Assembly: GCA_022266195.1 (NCBI GenBank)
Contig: WHVY01000003.1
Span: forward strand, 6,138,001 to 6,202,000
DNA from: Tetranychus cinnabarinus
Lineage: Eukaryota; Arthropoda; Arachnida; Trombidiformes; Tetranychidae
Direction of reading: 5' to 3'
Length of the DNA stretch: 64,000 bases
The notes beneath the pieces are model-generated. The model did not search any database, had not been told where the DNA came from, and saw nothing but the letters and a program-made list of their open reading frames with translations. Made by a program: the position numbers and the translations under genes. Numbering within the stretch: the stretch's first letter is position 1; every line of letters begins with the position of its first letter. Below, in pieces: positions 50,901 to 63,430 of this stretch.

Positions 50901-53900
50901 TAAACAAAAATATTTCAATGAACTTAATGTTTGATTTGGTTGCAACTTTACCCTAAAGTGATTTGTTTCTTGTTTGTTGTTTATGCATAAAGAGTAAAGA
51001 GCAACTTTTATTAAATATTTTCAATGCAAAACTCGCAAGCCAAGAAACGGAAAATTTATTCAACAAAATGAAACATTATTTCTCATTGATTTTCTCACCC
51101 AAAGTATTTTGAAACAATTGAGCGAAAATTGGACAAAATATTCATCTTGCAACCTGAGAAAACTTTTGATGTCTTTTCACTTTTGAAACTTTTACCTCTA
51201 AATTAGTAGAAATTCATGAAAATTTAAAAAGTCGAAATTACATTTTTCTTTATAACTTTGAAAAAAGTTTCTCTAGAATTGAGTTGAAATGTTCAATTGT
51301 GAGCTTTGGTGAAAAAAAGTGTTATGATACACACTTTGGTGACCTTTTTTATTTGATGATGGTTGAGCCAAGAAGAGTGTTTAATGATGATTCAGACGCA
51401 ACATGAACAGAATTTGTAATGAAATTGTTGCAATAAGAAGGTTTAAAGTGTGAAAATTGGTTGAAAAGAATAAAAAAGTTGGACAAAAAATTGAAAATGT
51501 TGCCAATGGTCGGGTCAATGTAACGACTTGTTATTCTACCTTTTTCCATGATATTCAGGTTAAACGAAGCGCAAATGAAAATGATGAGTGAAATGACTTT
51601 TTCCTCTCAATTCCATCTTGTTTCTTCCCACAGCTTGGAGTAAAAAAAGATGGACAAAGTAATGAGTTTATCAACTAATCGAGTTAAAATGATAATTTAA
51701 CCTTTCCAACGTTAAGTGGTCAACAGTTGAAAGTAAAAGTCAATCGATGAGTAAATGATTATGACAATTGAAAAATAATTCAATATCGAGCTCTTTCCTT
51801 TCAATTTCTTCCCTGTTTCATCAACCGCAATTAAATTATCGGTCAACTCGACTTGTCAGTCAACTCGAACCATTTCAATGTTTCCATCGTTGGAATAACT
51901 TGCAGCAAAAGAAGTAAAATTTCAATTCAAATCAACGAATCAGTTTCTTCTTTTGATCGCCAACTTGATGAGAAAAAATGGAATCGTCAAGAGAATCAAA
52001 TCTCAAGATTTGCAGAATGAAAATGATTATAAGAGTAAACATTTTGCTTAATAAAACTTATTAAGCACTTTTGTCCAGTTTTATTTTCCCTGCTCATGTT
52101 GACATTGACAGAACAAATGATGAAAATGATGAGCATGATGCTGATGAAGAAGATGAAGAAAAAAGTGGTAAACATGGTGAAATTCAAAAGGTAAGGTAAA
52201 AGTGATTTCTTTGTGAGAAGAATCGAGGGAAAAACGAAAGCGAAACAAGATGAAAAGCAATGAAAATGACCAAAACTAAAGACTAATGAGTTTACCAAGC
52301 ATTTTTTTGTTGCATGAAGAGTCTTTACTGCTGATTGAATCAACCTTTTCAAACTGAATCGGTCTCTGAAAATGGAATGTATCTCGAAATGAATGTTGTA
52401 TTCGATGACCCAAAATGTGATACTTTTGTCTTTTTCCAGTGAATCTGTTGATTGAGATAAACAATTGTCTTCATCTGTTTTTCCAGGCAACCGTTAATTA
52501 GTGGCCAGTTTAATGGCCTTTATCATGGGAAACCATTTTCAAGAATTAAATGCAAAAAATTAATGAAACCTCATTTAATCGCATCTTCTACTGCTCTCCA
52601 TCTCAATGACATTTGTGACCATTTTTACTCTTCTTTTTGGTCCAATTGGTCGATTAAAAGATTCATTGAGATTCATGAGCATGGATTCATAAGCATTACC
52701 TTTTCAGTTGCTCTTTAAATCTCACTGAATGCTGTAACATTGAATTTTGTTTTCGTTTCTTCGGTTTACCTTTCTTCTTGCTCTTCTCGAGTTTCCGTTC
52801 ATCAATGTTTATGTATGAGCTTCAATGATTACAACTTTTCTGTTGCAACAAAATGTGAAAATGATAATGTTTCAGAATTCATCAGATTAATGCAAAATCA
52901 TTGCATTTTTTCCCCACTTTCCCAGATTCTCTCACAAATCGCTTCTTTTCTCATTCTTCCAGCAATTGTAATCACAGGTTGTCTCGATTGTGTCCACAAT
53001 AATCAAATGTAAACCTCAACTTTTTGTCCATTTACATTGCATTCTCAAGAGAATGGTAATGTGATTCATGGTCAGTCAAAAGGTGGACAATTTCGTTTCA
53101 TAACAACTTTAATATGTAAATGTAAAATGATGTGTCAAGAGAGAGCGTGGAAAACATGAAAAAGAAAATGAATGGAAAAAAATGAATAGATATTAGCAAA
53201 AGGACGAAACGAAACGGAAAAGTAAAAAATTTTTCATTCTTCTCGTCCATTCAAAAAATATAAACCTAACATCAAGTTTAGTCTTCGAATTTCTCATTCT
53301 AAAAGTTTTTCTTTTTCTGTTTTGTATCAACATTTTTTCCTCTCCAAATGCCTATTCAATTCTTTAACCAACGATGAACATTTTGCTAGTTAAGCTTCTT
53401 CTCGTATCTTTTGAGGTTTGTATTCTTGGATAATGATGCTCTTGACTCGACTCTTTACTCAAATTGTCAAGTATCTGCTTTCGATTGACAATTGAAGTTT
53501 TTCGTTCCTTTCTTATTCCGTAAACTCAGAATCAGTTCCAAACTCAACCAGATCACACAAGAATAAAGTTTTGAACAGTCGAAAGAAAAATTTTCTCCAA
53601 ACTTTTTGATAGATTCGTTCGATTGTTTCTTCATTATCGCCTTGTTTCACCAAATCTTTTACTCAAAGTAAACTTCTCATAAAATATCAATCAACTCTTG
53701 TTCATGTGCCATTGAAATGCGAATCCAACGCTTTTCAAAATTTCTTAATCTCAACTCATTCTATTCTTAAAAATGTGCCAATCTTTTTCTTCTTGAAACT
53801 CAATTTAATCAAACTCTTTCAACTCCCAACCTCAGTTCAACTTGATATTGAACTCTTTTGTAGTTTTTTTGTGAGAAAAGTTATTTTTAAAAAAATGTCT

Positions 53901-56544
53901 AATCAGATACATCACATTTATCATCAGCATATTATTCCAGGAAAACTTTGTCTTCCTCTTTTCATTTCCCTTTTCACTTTTCATCGCTTCCAACTTTCAA
54001 CCTTTTTTTCATCTCATTCTTCATTCTCACCAGTTAACTAATCATGTGAAAACAAAATTAGGTATAAAACAAATTTCAACTAAATCTACCCAATCTCTGC
54101 TTCATCTTCTTCTTTATCCAAAGCACATATTTATTTTAAACAGTTAACCCAAAAAAGCACATGACACTTTTCCCTGTGGCTTCATCAGATTGTCTATCGA
54201 GTTCACTTGCCTATTCAGAGCATTGAGCTAAACTTTTCTTCTTCCATCAACTTTCATTTTCCCATTGAACCATCACTTCACCTCAACAGACAAAAAATGT
54301 TAACCAAATGAGTTTTCATAGTAACTGTATGAAAAAAGGCGAAATATGGAGAGAAAAAAAAGTTTTACAGAAAATCAAATTTAAATAAATTTGGAACTTT
54401 ATCTATTAGAATTTTGGGCAAAAATGGAAATTTATTGATGATGAAAATGTACTCGATAGAAAGATTTACATTGTTTTACACGAAAAGTGAATGAAGTTGA
54501 GTTTTCGTTGTTGCTCTAAACACAAATAGAATTGAAAATTCTATTAATAGTTGTAACTTGTTTCAATCAAATTATCGTTATAACATTTGATGAAAGGCAT
54601 TTCCTTTTCAGATTCTTTTGAAAATTGTCACTATTATTGTAATGAAATTTCAACCTTGAATTGTATTCATTGATCGATACAAAATTCATGTTCAATGTCT
54701 CAATCAGATTGACAAAATGTTCAAGCCGCAAAATGTTCAAATGTAAAGTAAGGAAGAGAGAAAAAAAAGAGTTAAAATGTTTCATTATTTTCACTTCTAG
54801 CGTAAATGATGTTATTGAAAATAAATACAAAAGTGAATATCAGTTACGAGTTGAATGGATTCTGTTTTCCTTCATTGAAGGCCAAAAAAGCAAAATATTG
54901 CCATTCAATTGTTAAACTGTAAAAAAGGGAATAAAACTATTTGCATTTCAATCGGAAAATCAAATGATGCTCATGATTGAGTGACATTTGTCCACAACTG
55001 CAAATGCAAATCAAACCTTTATTTTTGTCTCATTAATCTCAAGAAAAGTTATTCAAACAAAAAAAGATTTGCTTAAAATAGCAAAATCCAAGAAAAGCAA
55101 CATTCGACGACATTCAACAAACAAAAGTTTGTTACAAAAACAATCCTCTACATAAAGCTATTTTCATTTCGCCAAAAAACTTTTCGCTTCACGCTCAACT
55201 TCTGTGTGAATTTTAGAGAAATTTCAAACACTCGACATTTCCAATTCAAATTGAAACGAAATCGAAAATTTAAATCTGCAATAAAAAGAGACAAATCAAT
55301 TGAAGAATCATTGGGTTCATTAACTAACCACTCAACAAGATACTTTTGTTATTTGGATTGCTTCTCACTCCCAGCTTGGAGGGAAGTTTTGCTACAAAAA
55401 ATGGTGAAACAGATTACTCTTTCAAGAGTTCTTGATCTTTCAGCGCTCAAAGACTTTGCCATTTTTTCATTCGAAAGCACTTTCTATTGAGCTTTCGAGT
55501 GATTCATTTTTACAGCAAATCTCCCATCACAATATTACTTTCATCTATAAATCTTTTTTTTTGGTGAAACATTCGCCATGGAAATTGTCTTGTAAACAGT
55601 TTAATCCTGCAATCTCATTAGAGATTCTCAGTTTTTTCCCTTTCATGGCAACTCTTTCATCTCTTACAAGTAAAACACTGTTACAAGTGCTGTTAAACCC
55701 AAAACTGGTCAACATTACTGTTTACAACACACTTACCTTGGCTACTGTTTTCACCCTGAAAACAAGATAATTATTGATGTTGAGTAGTTAAACTGTTTAC
55801 ACCATTATTCACGTATAAATGGCACTTTACGATGGGTTAATTTAGATTGCATGGGTTTCAATGAAACTGCAGAAAACTTTTCTCATTAATAAACCTTCTT
55901 TTCATGTGTCCATGTGATTGTCACCTTTTCCCTCTATTCTTACATGGAACAATGCATTATTTATTAATTTTCATTCGACACTATTAATTATTGAGTAATC
56001 TTTTCATTGCACATCTCAATGAATAAAGTAGCCTTAATTATCCATTGAATAAATGGATTGACAAGTTAATGTTTCCGGCCTTTTTCCTCCCAAAAGCCTC
56101 CCACTTGATCATCATAATTTCCTCATCGTTTAAGGAACTTCAAGCAAACATGAATCTTGTAAATGATCATAATTACGAATATAAATTGAAGCAATTTTCC
56201 TCAAATTCAACTTTTTCAAGCTTATAATAAGACAGTTTGCAATCTCGAAAACTTTTGACGAAAACGAAAAATTTTGGTTTAAAATCAAAGCTTGGATAAT
56301 GAAACGTGAAAACCAACTTTGAACCAAACGGCAGAATTGAATGGAATGAAAGTTTTGCAAAATTGTCAAGTAACAGTTGAATGTTTGATGAAAAGAATCG
56401 ACTCTTGAATTTGTTCTTAAAACGAGAAATTGAATCATTTTTGATTATCTTTATACTGATGTTGGTCAACATGGGATTTATCGTCTTCTTTCACTGAATC
56501 TCAACTTTCAACTGATCACTAATTAACCTTAATTATCTTTTCAG
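47946..56544. other. Gene-poor stretch; a few coding-like fragments only
   Basis: About 8.6 kb. Apart from the decayed fragment at 49468-49737, three frames are longer or more protein-like than expected: minus 52490-51996 (164 codons, ending in a hydrophobic stretch), plus 52740-53012 (Cys-rich) and overlapping plus frames at 55206-55490 and 55432-55770. None has a recognised domain. The region may be intergenic or an upstream intron of the Sidestep-like gene. Confidence 0.35.
49468..49737 (-). pseudogene. Decayed coding fragment, unknown family
   Basis: On the minus strand a frame from 49737 to TAA at 49468 reads coding-like protein with one internal TAG at 49579-49581. Before it comes LIETQISRLGSDKISIEF, then VLNIDKYGKRWNGIVF. 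After it comes FKGSETDLEMNDLEFLF. The residue mix is unlike the surrounding low-complexity frames. No start or family is identified. TTTTAG at the stop could be a splice acceptor instead, but no suitable donor was found. Confidence 0.28.
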
Positions 56545-57588
56545 GTTCACCTGGTATTCAAATTAAGACTATCAATCAATTTGATGATGTTACAGGTAAG
56601 AATTGAAACCTTTGCTGACTCAAGTTGCTTTAAAGTTTCAACCATCAAATTTTGCAAATTTCATTGAACCTTGCATTTGCAGATTACATGAATAAATGAA
56701 GAGCGATTTTGAAGAAAAGCAAAAAAAGTAAAATCACAAGAAATGATGAATAATGAAACGAGTAAAATAATAAGAGTAATGATAATTATAACGAAGCATC
56801 ATTTACAGGCATAAATGGCAAGATAATTCATTATTCATTTGATTGCCATTGCATCAGTAAATCTGTTTATGAAGAGAAAAGTTAGAAGAAAAGTTGAGAA
56901 AGTTGTTTGAATAAGAATTTCAACTGACAGCAGAAAAATGAACATGATTCATTGTTCGAACTGTATCATAAATTGTTGTTCCATCGATAAAAAAGCAAGA
57001 AAATGGAACTAATCAGTTATTGTTGGTGGGTGGAAGTTATTGCAAACTGAATTGAAAGAAGAAGAAGAAATGTTCAGTTAATCGGATTTAAGATTGAGGT
57101 TTGTTTTCTCAGGTAACTTTCTCTGTTTTCCAGCAATTTGTTAGTTCGAAAGAAAATTGTTTTAAAAATGAAACAAAAGGTTATAAAATGAAATATCTAT
57201 CAACTCTATTTGGGTTAATTTTTCTTTCTGTATTATGTTTCGAATTCAGTTTTGAATCGTTTTACTGCATCATCTGGTTCTCGTGTTGAACTTCCCTGTG
57301 ACCTTACAATTCCTTCTGCAGAGGATTCAATTAGTTTAATACTTTGGTACAAAAATGATCGCAAAAGTCCTCCCATTTATAGTGTCGATGCAAGAAACTC
57401 GCCCGTTGAGAAGGCTTCCCATTTTACTGCCGATGAGTTCAAGAATCGAGCCAAATTCAATTTATCCGTCCGTCCTGGTTTACTTTCCATTGAACCTGTT
57501 CACCAAGAAGACACTGGACTCTACCTTTGTCGGGTAGACTTTAAATGGGCAAGAACAGTAAATACATTAAACAACTTGACTGTTATCG
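56545..57588 (+). CDS. Sidestep-family Ig receptor, two internal exons (partial gene)
   Basis: Exon 57250-57588 (339 nt, phase 1 at both ends) encodes a V-type immunoglobulin domain: SSGSRVELPCDL, LILWYKNDRKSPPIYSVDAR, a FNLSVRPGLLSIEPV stretch, then EDTGLYLCRVDFKWARTVN and NLTVI. The LWYK...PIYS.DAR and YLCRVDF signatures are those of the arthropod Sidestep (Side/Side-II to VIII) family, membrane proteins that guide motor axons and match synaptic partners by binding Beaten-path proteins. A 51-nt exon at 56545-56595 (acceptor TTTTCAG, donor GTAAGA) has the same phase and would add SPGIQIKTINQFDDVT just before it. A strong donor (GTAAGT) follows at 57589. The signal peptide, later Ig domains and membrane segment are not visible here, so the gene must extend well beyond. 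The Ig exon is firm and the 51-nt exon is moderate. Confidence 0.75.
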
Positions 57589-60500
57589 GTAAGTTTTATT
57601 TTCGACATCTCTCAACCTTTGAACATTACTCGTGTCAATATCAGTCAAATTGTAAGAAAAACTTTGCGTTTTCTTTCGTTATTGAACAATGTTTTGTAGA
57701 CTGGTCAGAGGTCACAGTAAACTGATGAAACATAAATTGTAATTAAGTTTTCAGTGATGAAAAATGGTTACAATAAGCAAAATTATGGAATTAGAACCGA
57801 TTCTCAATGTCAATTTTGATCGATTATTTTTGTCCTTTTAAGTCAAATTGGATAACTTTTGCCTTTTTTCGTTTGTCATCACTTGCAATTATTCAATTGC
57901 TATTAATACAGCTTATGAAGATGACAACACATTGTCAACTCGTTTTCAGAGGTTGCATAAAATAAGCAGATTGACTTTCTTATGTTCAACCAATTTAAAA
58001 TTCAGGGTCAATCTCAACCTTTGAAGGAATCCACTGGAGGTTATTATGAAGTTTACTGGGTCAAACTAAGGTTAATGCTGTCAAGTAAATTTGTGATTTA
58101 ATAAGATCACAATTTTCCCTCTACTTTCATCCCCATTTCCTATCCACTTAGCAACCTTAAATCATCTGATGACAATGCGATTGAAGTTTTATTACGTTCC
58201 ATTTAAACTTGCGACGACGTTTTGTCCCTGTTTTCAACTTTACACAATTATTAGCTCAGATGATATAAACATATTCAGAGTGCTCAGCTTGAAAAGTATT
58301 AATAAAAGCATAAAAATTGCAAGAATAGTCTCTAGAATGTTGACTCGATCATAGCAACAATTTGTTATCGGCAGAACTTGAAGCAAACGAAAATTCGCAT
58401 ATTTTTTCAATCAACTCATTCCCAATATTATCTCTTAAAATCCCTCAAATTCATTTTTTTAGTTTCTCAGAAAATAATTTTCTAACTCCCTGTTCCACCA
58501 AGTTAACGATTATCTATGTCAAGTAACAATAAAAGAGGCGATGCAACTTATGCAGGGAATAAAAAAGAAGAAAAGATTCCATGTTTTTTTTCAGTCAACA
58601 TTCCAACATTTGCATTTGCCTTTTCCTCTATCATCTTAATCATTCTTATTCACATTTTTGTGTCTCCCAACAATATAAGTCACTTAAAACCAACAACAAG
58701 AACCAGCAAACCAACAACATAACAACATTATAAATCGCATCTTCACAAGGCTCTTTGTTTCACTTGCCTCTTCTGTTCATTTATCTTGTATCATCTTTCG
58801 CCTTCACTCTGATAATGATGACCCTTTCCAACATGTTTCATCTTCTTCCCGTCTTCCCAGTTTAACCATCTTCTTCTTCTTCTTTCTCATCCCAATCAGA
58901 TCGATCCTAGTAAAGCATTTTCTTCCCTTTTCTTTCTCTCTTCTTATTTTTCCTCTCTTCCCTCATCATCATTATCATCACCATTCCTTGTTGCTTGCTG
59001 GTTGAGGTTTGACAATGAAGTGAAACCAAACTGACATCAAGTACAAAATTAAGGTTAAAAACAGCAATTCTTTTGCTTTTTTACTTCACAACTCTTCTCA
59101 TCCTATTATAATAATAAATATCATCATCACTTAATGGTTATTGTGATGGTGAAATGTGACGCATTGACATCACTAATAGCTGTGAAATTTTCATCATTAT
59201 CATTAATATTAACGATCATGAATGTTTCATTATTAAATAATTAAAGCAGGTTAACAATGGGTAAAGATTATTATTTAACAAGCAAGAGATGGAAGCAAGA
59301 AAAGGTCTTACAACCTCAACGATGAGTAAAGTTGAGTAACATTATTTTTATGTAAATTTGGTTATGCTAATCAGCTTGCAATTTTACTATCATTTTGCTT
59401 GCAAATAGAGAGGAATCTGAGAGAATAGCAACTTTTCTCATCTTTTATTAAATTAACATTTCTTTGTTTTCTTTACAATATTTTTCAAGATGAAACTGAA
59501 TCATTCACAGATTATTGTAAAGACACTTTCATGTTTCAAACTTGGCCAATCATTGAACTTGATATTGCATCGATTTCGTCAAAGCTCAATCTTTGACTTG
59601 TTTGCATGTAAAGTTTAATTTAAATACCGAGATTTAAAGTAAACTTTGGGTTTAAGGAAATGATTCAAAGATGCATTCTTTATAACATTATTTCAACTCA
59701 TCTGATTACTTGTTTGCAATCTTTATTGGAATATCTGTTGGAATCTGTTTACCTTCAAGGTAACAATAATAAGTGTTGATCACGATGATTGAAGGTAAAG
59801 AGGTGCAAATAGAAATTTCCCGATCTGGATAATTTCTCTCTTTTCACTCATGAAAATTGTTTGCTCCAAATGATAAGAGAATCCTGAAGCTACATTTCAA
59901 CGATTCCAGTGTTGCTTTGGACAGAATTTCAACAAAATCATTGAATCATTTGATTAGTAAAAAGGAAAAATTTTGTTTCTACTTTTCTTTTCGCTTTCTG
60001 GCATTCTTTTCTTCAAAAGTAAATCTCATTCATCTTTAATTTCGCTCATCATGAAAAGTAAAGGTTCAACAGATAAAGATTCGTAAATTTGTTCCATGCA
60101 AAGTACAAGATTGGATGAATAAAGGTTAAAGTATTCAAAATTACAATGCTAATGTTATCAATGAATTTGGAATATTTACAGGAATAAAGTTTTTTGTTTC
60201 AAGTTTATTTCATCAATTGTTTCATTAGATTAATCAATATACAGTTTTGCATTTAGAATAAATTCTTTACTTTTTACCAATTTCTCGAGCCTCAATAATT
60301 GTGCAAAGCTAAACTTATTGAATATTAAATCGTAACCTCAAAACTGACTTAGATTTTCTGAGCAAGTTAGTTTACTCGATTAGAGTTCTGAATACAGCAT
60401 TTCTCCTCGACTTTAGACAAGTTGCCGAAATGTGCAATTGCCTTCTTAAAATGCTTCAACAGTTATCATATTGTTCACACCGGTTCTCAGATTATTTAGA

Positions 60501-61373
60501 CATAATGAATTCCAAAACTTTAATTGTTTATTGTTGCTTTTGGAAACAAGGCTCAAGATATTTTTCTAGGTTAGATGCTAGAATAGTTCTAACATCTTTG
60601 ATTTGTGCCATTTGTGCTTCTTTACTTTTAAGATATCGATCAAGAAGTGAGTCAAAAAAGTGTTTATAAATTAGTTGCTCGACAGTTTTCACTCAAATTT
60701 TGCGTTCATTTGGAATTAAAAGTAAAATGGAGTGAATTTGATGCACAATTAACTTTTGTTTCTGGAAAAGTTGAAAATGCACAAAAATGTAAACACTAAA
60801 TGAGATGAATAAAAAATTGAGAAGAAATCATTGAATCAAAGGATAACCATTGAGGTGAAGTTTTTCAAAGCATAAGTTTGCAAGAAATGAAAAGACGAAA
60901 AGGCATTGAATTAATAACAATTGGTTGACTATCATATTTCAAGAAAAAATTGCATGTCAAGTGTTTCTCTCAATTGAACTACTCATTAAATGAATATGAT
61001 TAACAATTTTGATAATGCAAACAGTTTTGTGTGTAAACATTGTCTACTCATTTACTTACTCCCAGACAGTAGATTAAGATGTAAGAAAAGAGTTGAAATA
61101 AAAAAATACCGGCTACATCAGACAACGAATAAAAGGAATGAAAAAAGTTCAAGTTGTGACAAGAGATCCAGTATCTCGGTTCCGAGAGTGAGAAAGATGG
61201 GGAAAAATGAAAGATAGACATGCGAGGAAAGATGGAGAATGATATAAGGTCAGTAATAGGAAATGATAAAAATGAGATCACTAGACTGTTGTGACAGAAT
61301 GTTATAAGAAGAAGACGGTAAAGTTGAATAAAGTAAAATGTAAAGGAAAAGAAAGGGAAAGAGAGAGAAATCA
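57589..61373. other. Probable intron of the Sidestep-like gene
   Basis: This stretch follows a splice donor, and I see no further Ig exon. The plus frame 60430-60669 is unusually Cys-rich (CNCLLKMLQQLSYC, then VYCCFWKQ) but has no recognised domain. The rest is AT-rich with pyrimidine tracts, for example 58870-58990. Confidence 0.4.
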
Positions 61374-63196
61374 ATGATTGGACAAATGGTAATCTTAATA
61401 ATAACGTTGATAATAGTAATAATATATCAGGTATCCAATGCTGAGACATTCATGTATCGTTTTTCTTCTTTTGTACAGTTATCAGCATGTCATGTTGAAT
61501 CTCTTATTCTATCTTTATTCTTGTGCTTTGTGTCCTTCAACCAGAAATATCATCAGTTGGATAATCTGCAGAATGGTCAGTTTTTTCTTCTTTCTTTTAC
61601 CCCTCTTGGATACAGATAATAAGATCCGTAATGGACCATAATATATATATTTCTGTTTATTAACCATTTATATTATGCGATACAGATGCTTCGGATGACA
61701 CTTATGGACAGATTTGATATTTTAAGGCTTCTTTTTTCGTTTCATTAGGAAGTTTTCTGTCACAATTTCCGATAACAAGAAGTATATTCGGTTTCGGCTG
61801 AGATTTTTTACTACGTACTACAGGGCATTTCATCTAATTTCACCGTTGCAAATTGTCTATATCTTTGCCCCTGAAGAACCTTGAGGCTAGATATTATATT
61901 TATGGAAATTTGGGCGATGCTCAATTGTCATATTTCAAGGTTAATGCCATTCAAGGTCATTGCGTCATTTGACCTCTAACTGATATTTCGAGGTCATTTT
62001 CTAAGAGTGTAAAAATTTACAGATTGATTGGTGTTTACTACGAGTTAGTATCTCACAGCGTTAAAAAGATAAATACATTTTTCTCAAAACCAATTGATCA
62101 ACACAGTAATGTGTAAATAATCATATCTTTTGACCACAATAAGTTATGAACATGGCACTAGCATTAAACAATCTGAAAATTTTTGCACTTTCAGAAAATG
62201 ACAGTTAGAGGTCAAATGACGTAATGACCTTGAATGACATTGACCTTGAAATATAACAATTAAGTATCGCTCAAACTATCATAAACAAAATACCTAACCT
62301 CAAGGTAACTCAGGGGCAAAGATATAGTCAATTTACAGCGGTAAAATTAGCTGAAATGCCCTGTACAATCAGCTTACTATTCCTTTTTTTATCATACAGA
62401 TCCTTTGCTCTTGACTGTAATAACTCCTCAAGTTATCCCCAATCCTTCAAAAAAAACAAATTGCAGTTGCCCTTTCAATGTTTAATTCAACTTTGATCCG
62501 TCATGTCCAATGACCAATATATGCGAGTTACTAATCTTGAGACTAGAGATACTCGTATAGTTGATTATCCTTTTCCTTATGATTTGTTTTTGCTTAGAGT
62601 GACTGAAGTTTGTCCTAGGGGTGATGTTTTGTACCTTCTTTATATTGAACGACCAAAGAATAGATTACAATAATCTGGTCAATTATTATTGACAGTATGA
62701 TCATATTACATTCAGAGTTAGAACTGATCATTTTGGATCTATACCACACGATTGTATCCATATGAATCATCGACAACGTCATTGAATCATTTGCATAGTC
62801 ATTATTGATTATTACCGAGTTCACTTTACTGTGTTTTTACGAACTTCAACCGTAATTAATAATGTTTGGGCAACCATGCAAGCTTCACAGCGTCGAGTTT
62901 GAGAGCCTTTGCCTTCATCTGATAATGAACTTTGAACGCTTTCGCATCAACAAAACGTTCGAGATTGAAATTTCAGGTTTAAAAGGAACAACTATCATCG
63001 AAGTTAAATAACTCCTCTTTGGAATTAAAACCAGCACCTCGCAGTTGGCCGCTGGATGAATGAAATTTACGCAAGGGATGTGAATAATATTATTCATAAA
63101 TTTAGTATTCAAACTTCTTTGACATTTGTGTATACAGATGCAAACGAAATTTTCAGCAAAGTTCACTGGATTGACATCGAAATATTTGATATATGA
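61374..63196 (+). pseudogene. Decayed coding region, unknown family, split by a MITE
   Basis: A series of plus-strand coding-like pieces in shifting frames. A signal-peptide-like start lies at 61374 (MIGQMVILIITLIIVIIYQ). A piece at about 61740-61820 (KKYIRFRLRFFTT) stops where the MITE inserts. Pieces resume after it at 62366-62485 (DPLLLTVITPQVIPNPSKK), 62503-62673 (56 codons; MSNDQYMRVTNLETRDTRIV), about 62690-62880 (HITFRVRTDHFGSIPHDC), about 62930-63010 (FEIEISGLKGTTIIEVK) and about 63050-63196 (GRWMNEIYARDVNNIIHKF). In-frame stops and frameshifts separate them. The family is not recognised. An old gene, a transposon ORF or an integrated viral gene are all possible. A multi-exon live gene is less likely because I could not place consistent donors. 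Confidence 0.35.
61821..62363. mobile_element. Palindromic MITE, copy 2 (complete)
   Basis: The element is 543 bp, flanked by TA on both sides (61819-61820 and 62364-62365). The termini read CAGGGCATTTCATCTAATTT on the left and the complement of AAATTAGCTGAAATGCCCTG on the right. The inverted arms are about 220 bp each with roughly 85% identity by eye, and there is no ORF. The TA target and CAG terminus fit a non-autonomous Tc1/mariner or pogo-type element. Its ends differ from those of the Tigger-like element at 19714, so that transposase is not an obvious source. Confidence 0.85.
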
Positions 63197-63345
63197 AATA
63201 TCCAACATATGATAGCAAATAAAACTTAACTATTCTGAATAATTTTTCACTTTTTGATCCAAACATACCGGGCGTTTTTTCATCAGAAATTTCATCCTAT
63301 CTCTCCAATGGTGTGAGTGATGAACATTACCCTAACACTATCGGG

Positions 63346-63430
63346 TCCGAAAATTTTTGCGATTTAAGAAAATGGCCTTCCAATGTCAATTAGAGGTTAA
63401 ATAAATAATTGGCCTTGAATAACCTTGAGC
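63346..63430. mobile_element. MITE relic, copy 3 (fragment)
   Basis: GAAAATTTTTGC, AAGAAAATGG, CAATTAGAGGT, GGCCTTGAATAACCTTGAG occur in the same order as in the right half of the copy at 61821-62363. Only this inner part is recognisable and no termini were found. Confidence 0.5.

Noticed and set aside
57187..57249. Signal-peptide-like start (MKYLSTLFGLIFLSVLCF) just before the Ig exon
   Set aside because: It is out of frame with the Ig domain, and the pyrimidine-rich sequence is better explained as the splice acceptor tract. A 57-kb alternative start would need an unseen splice.
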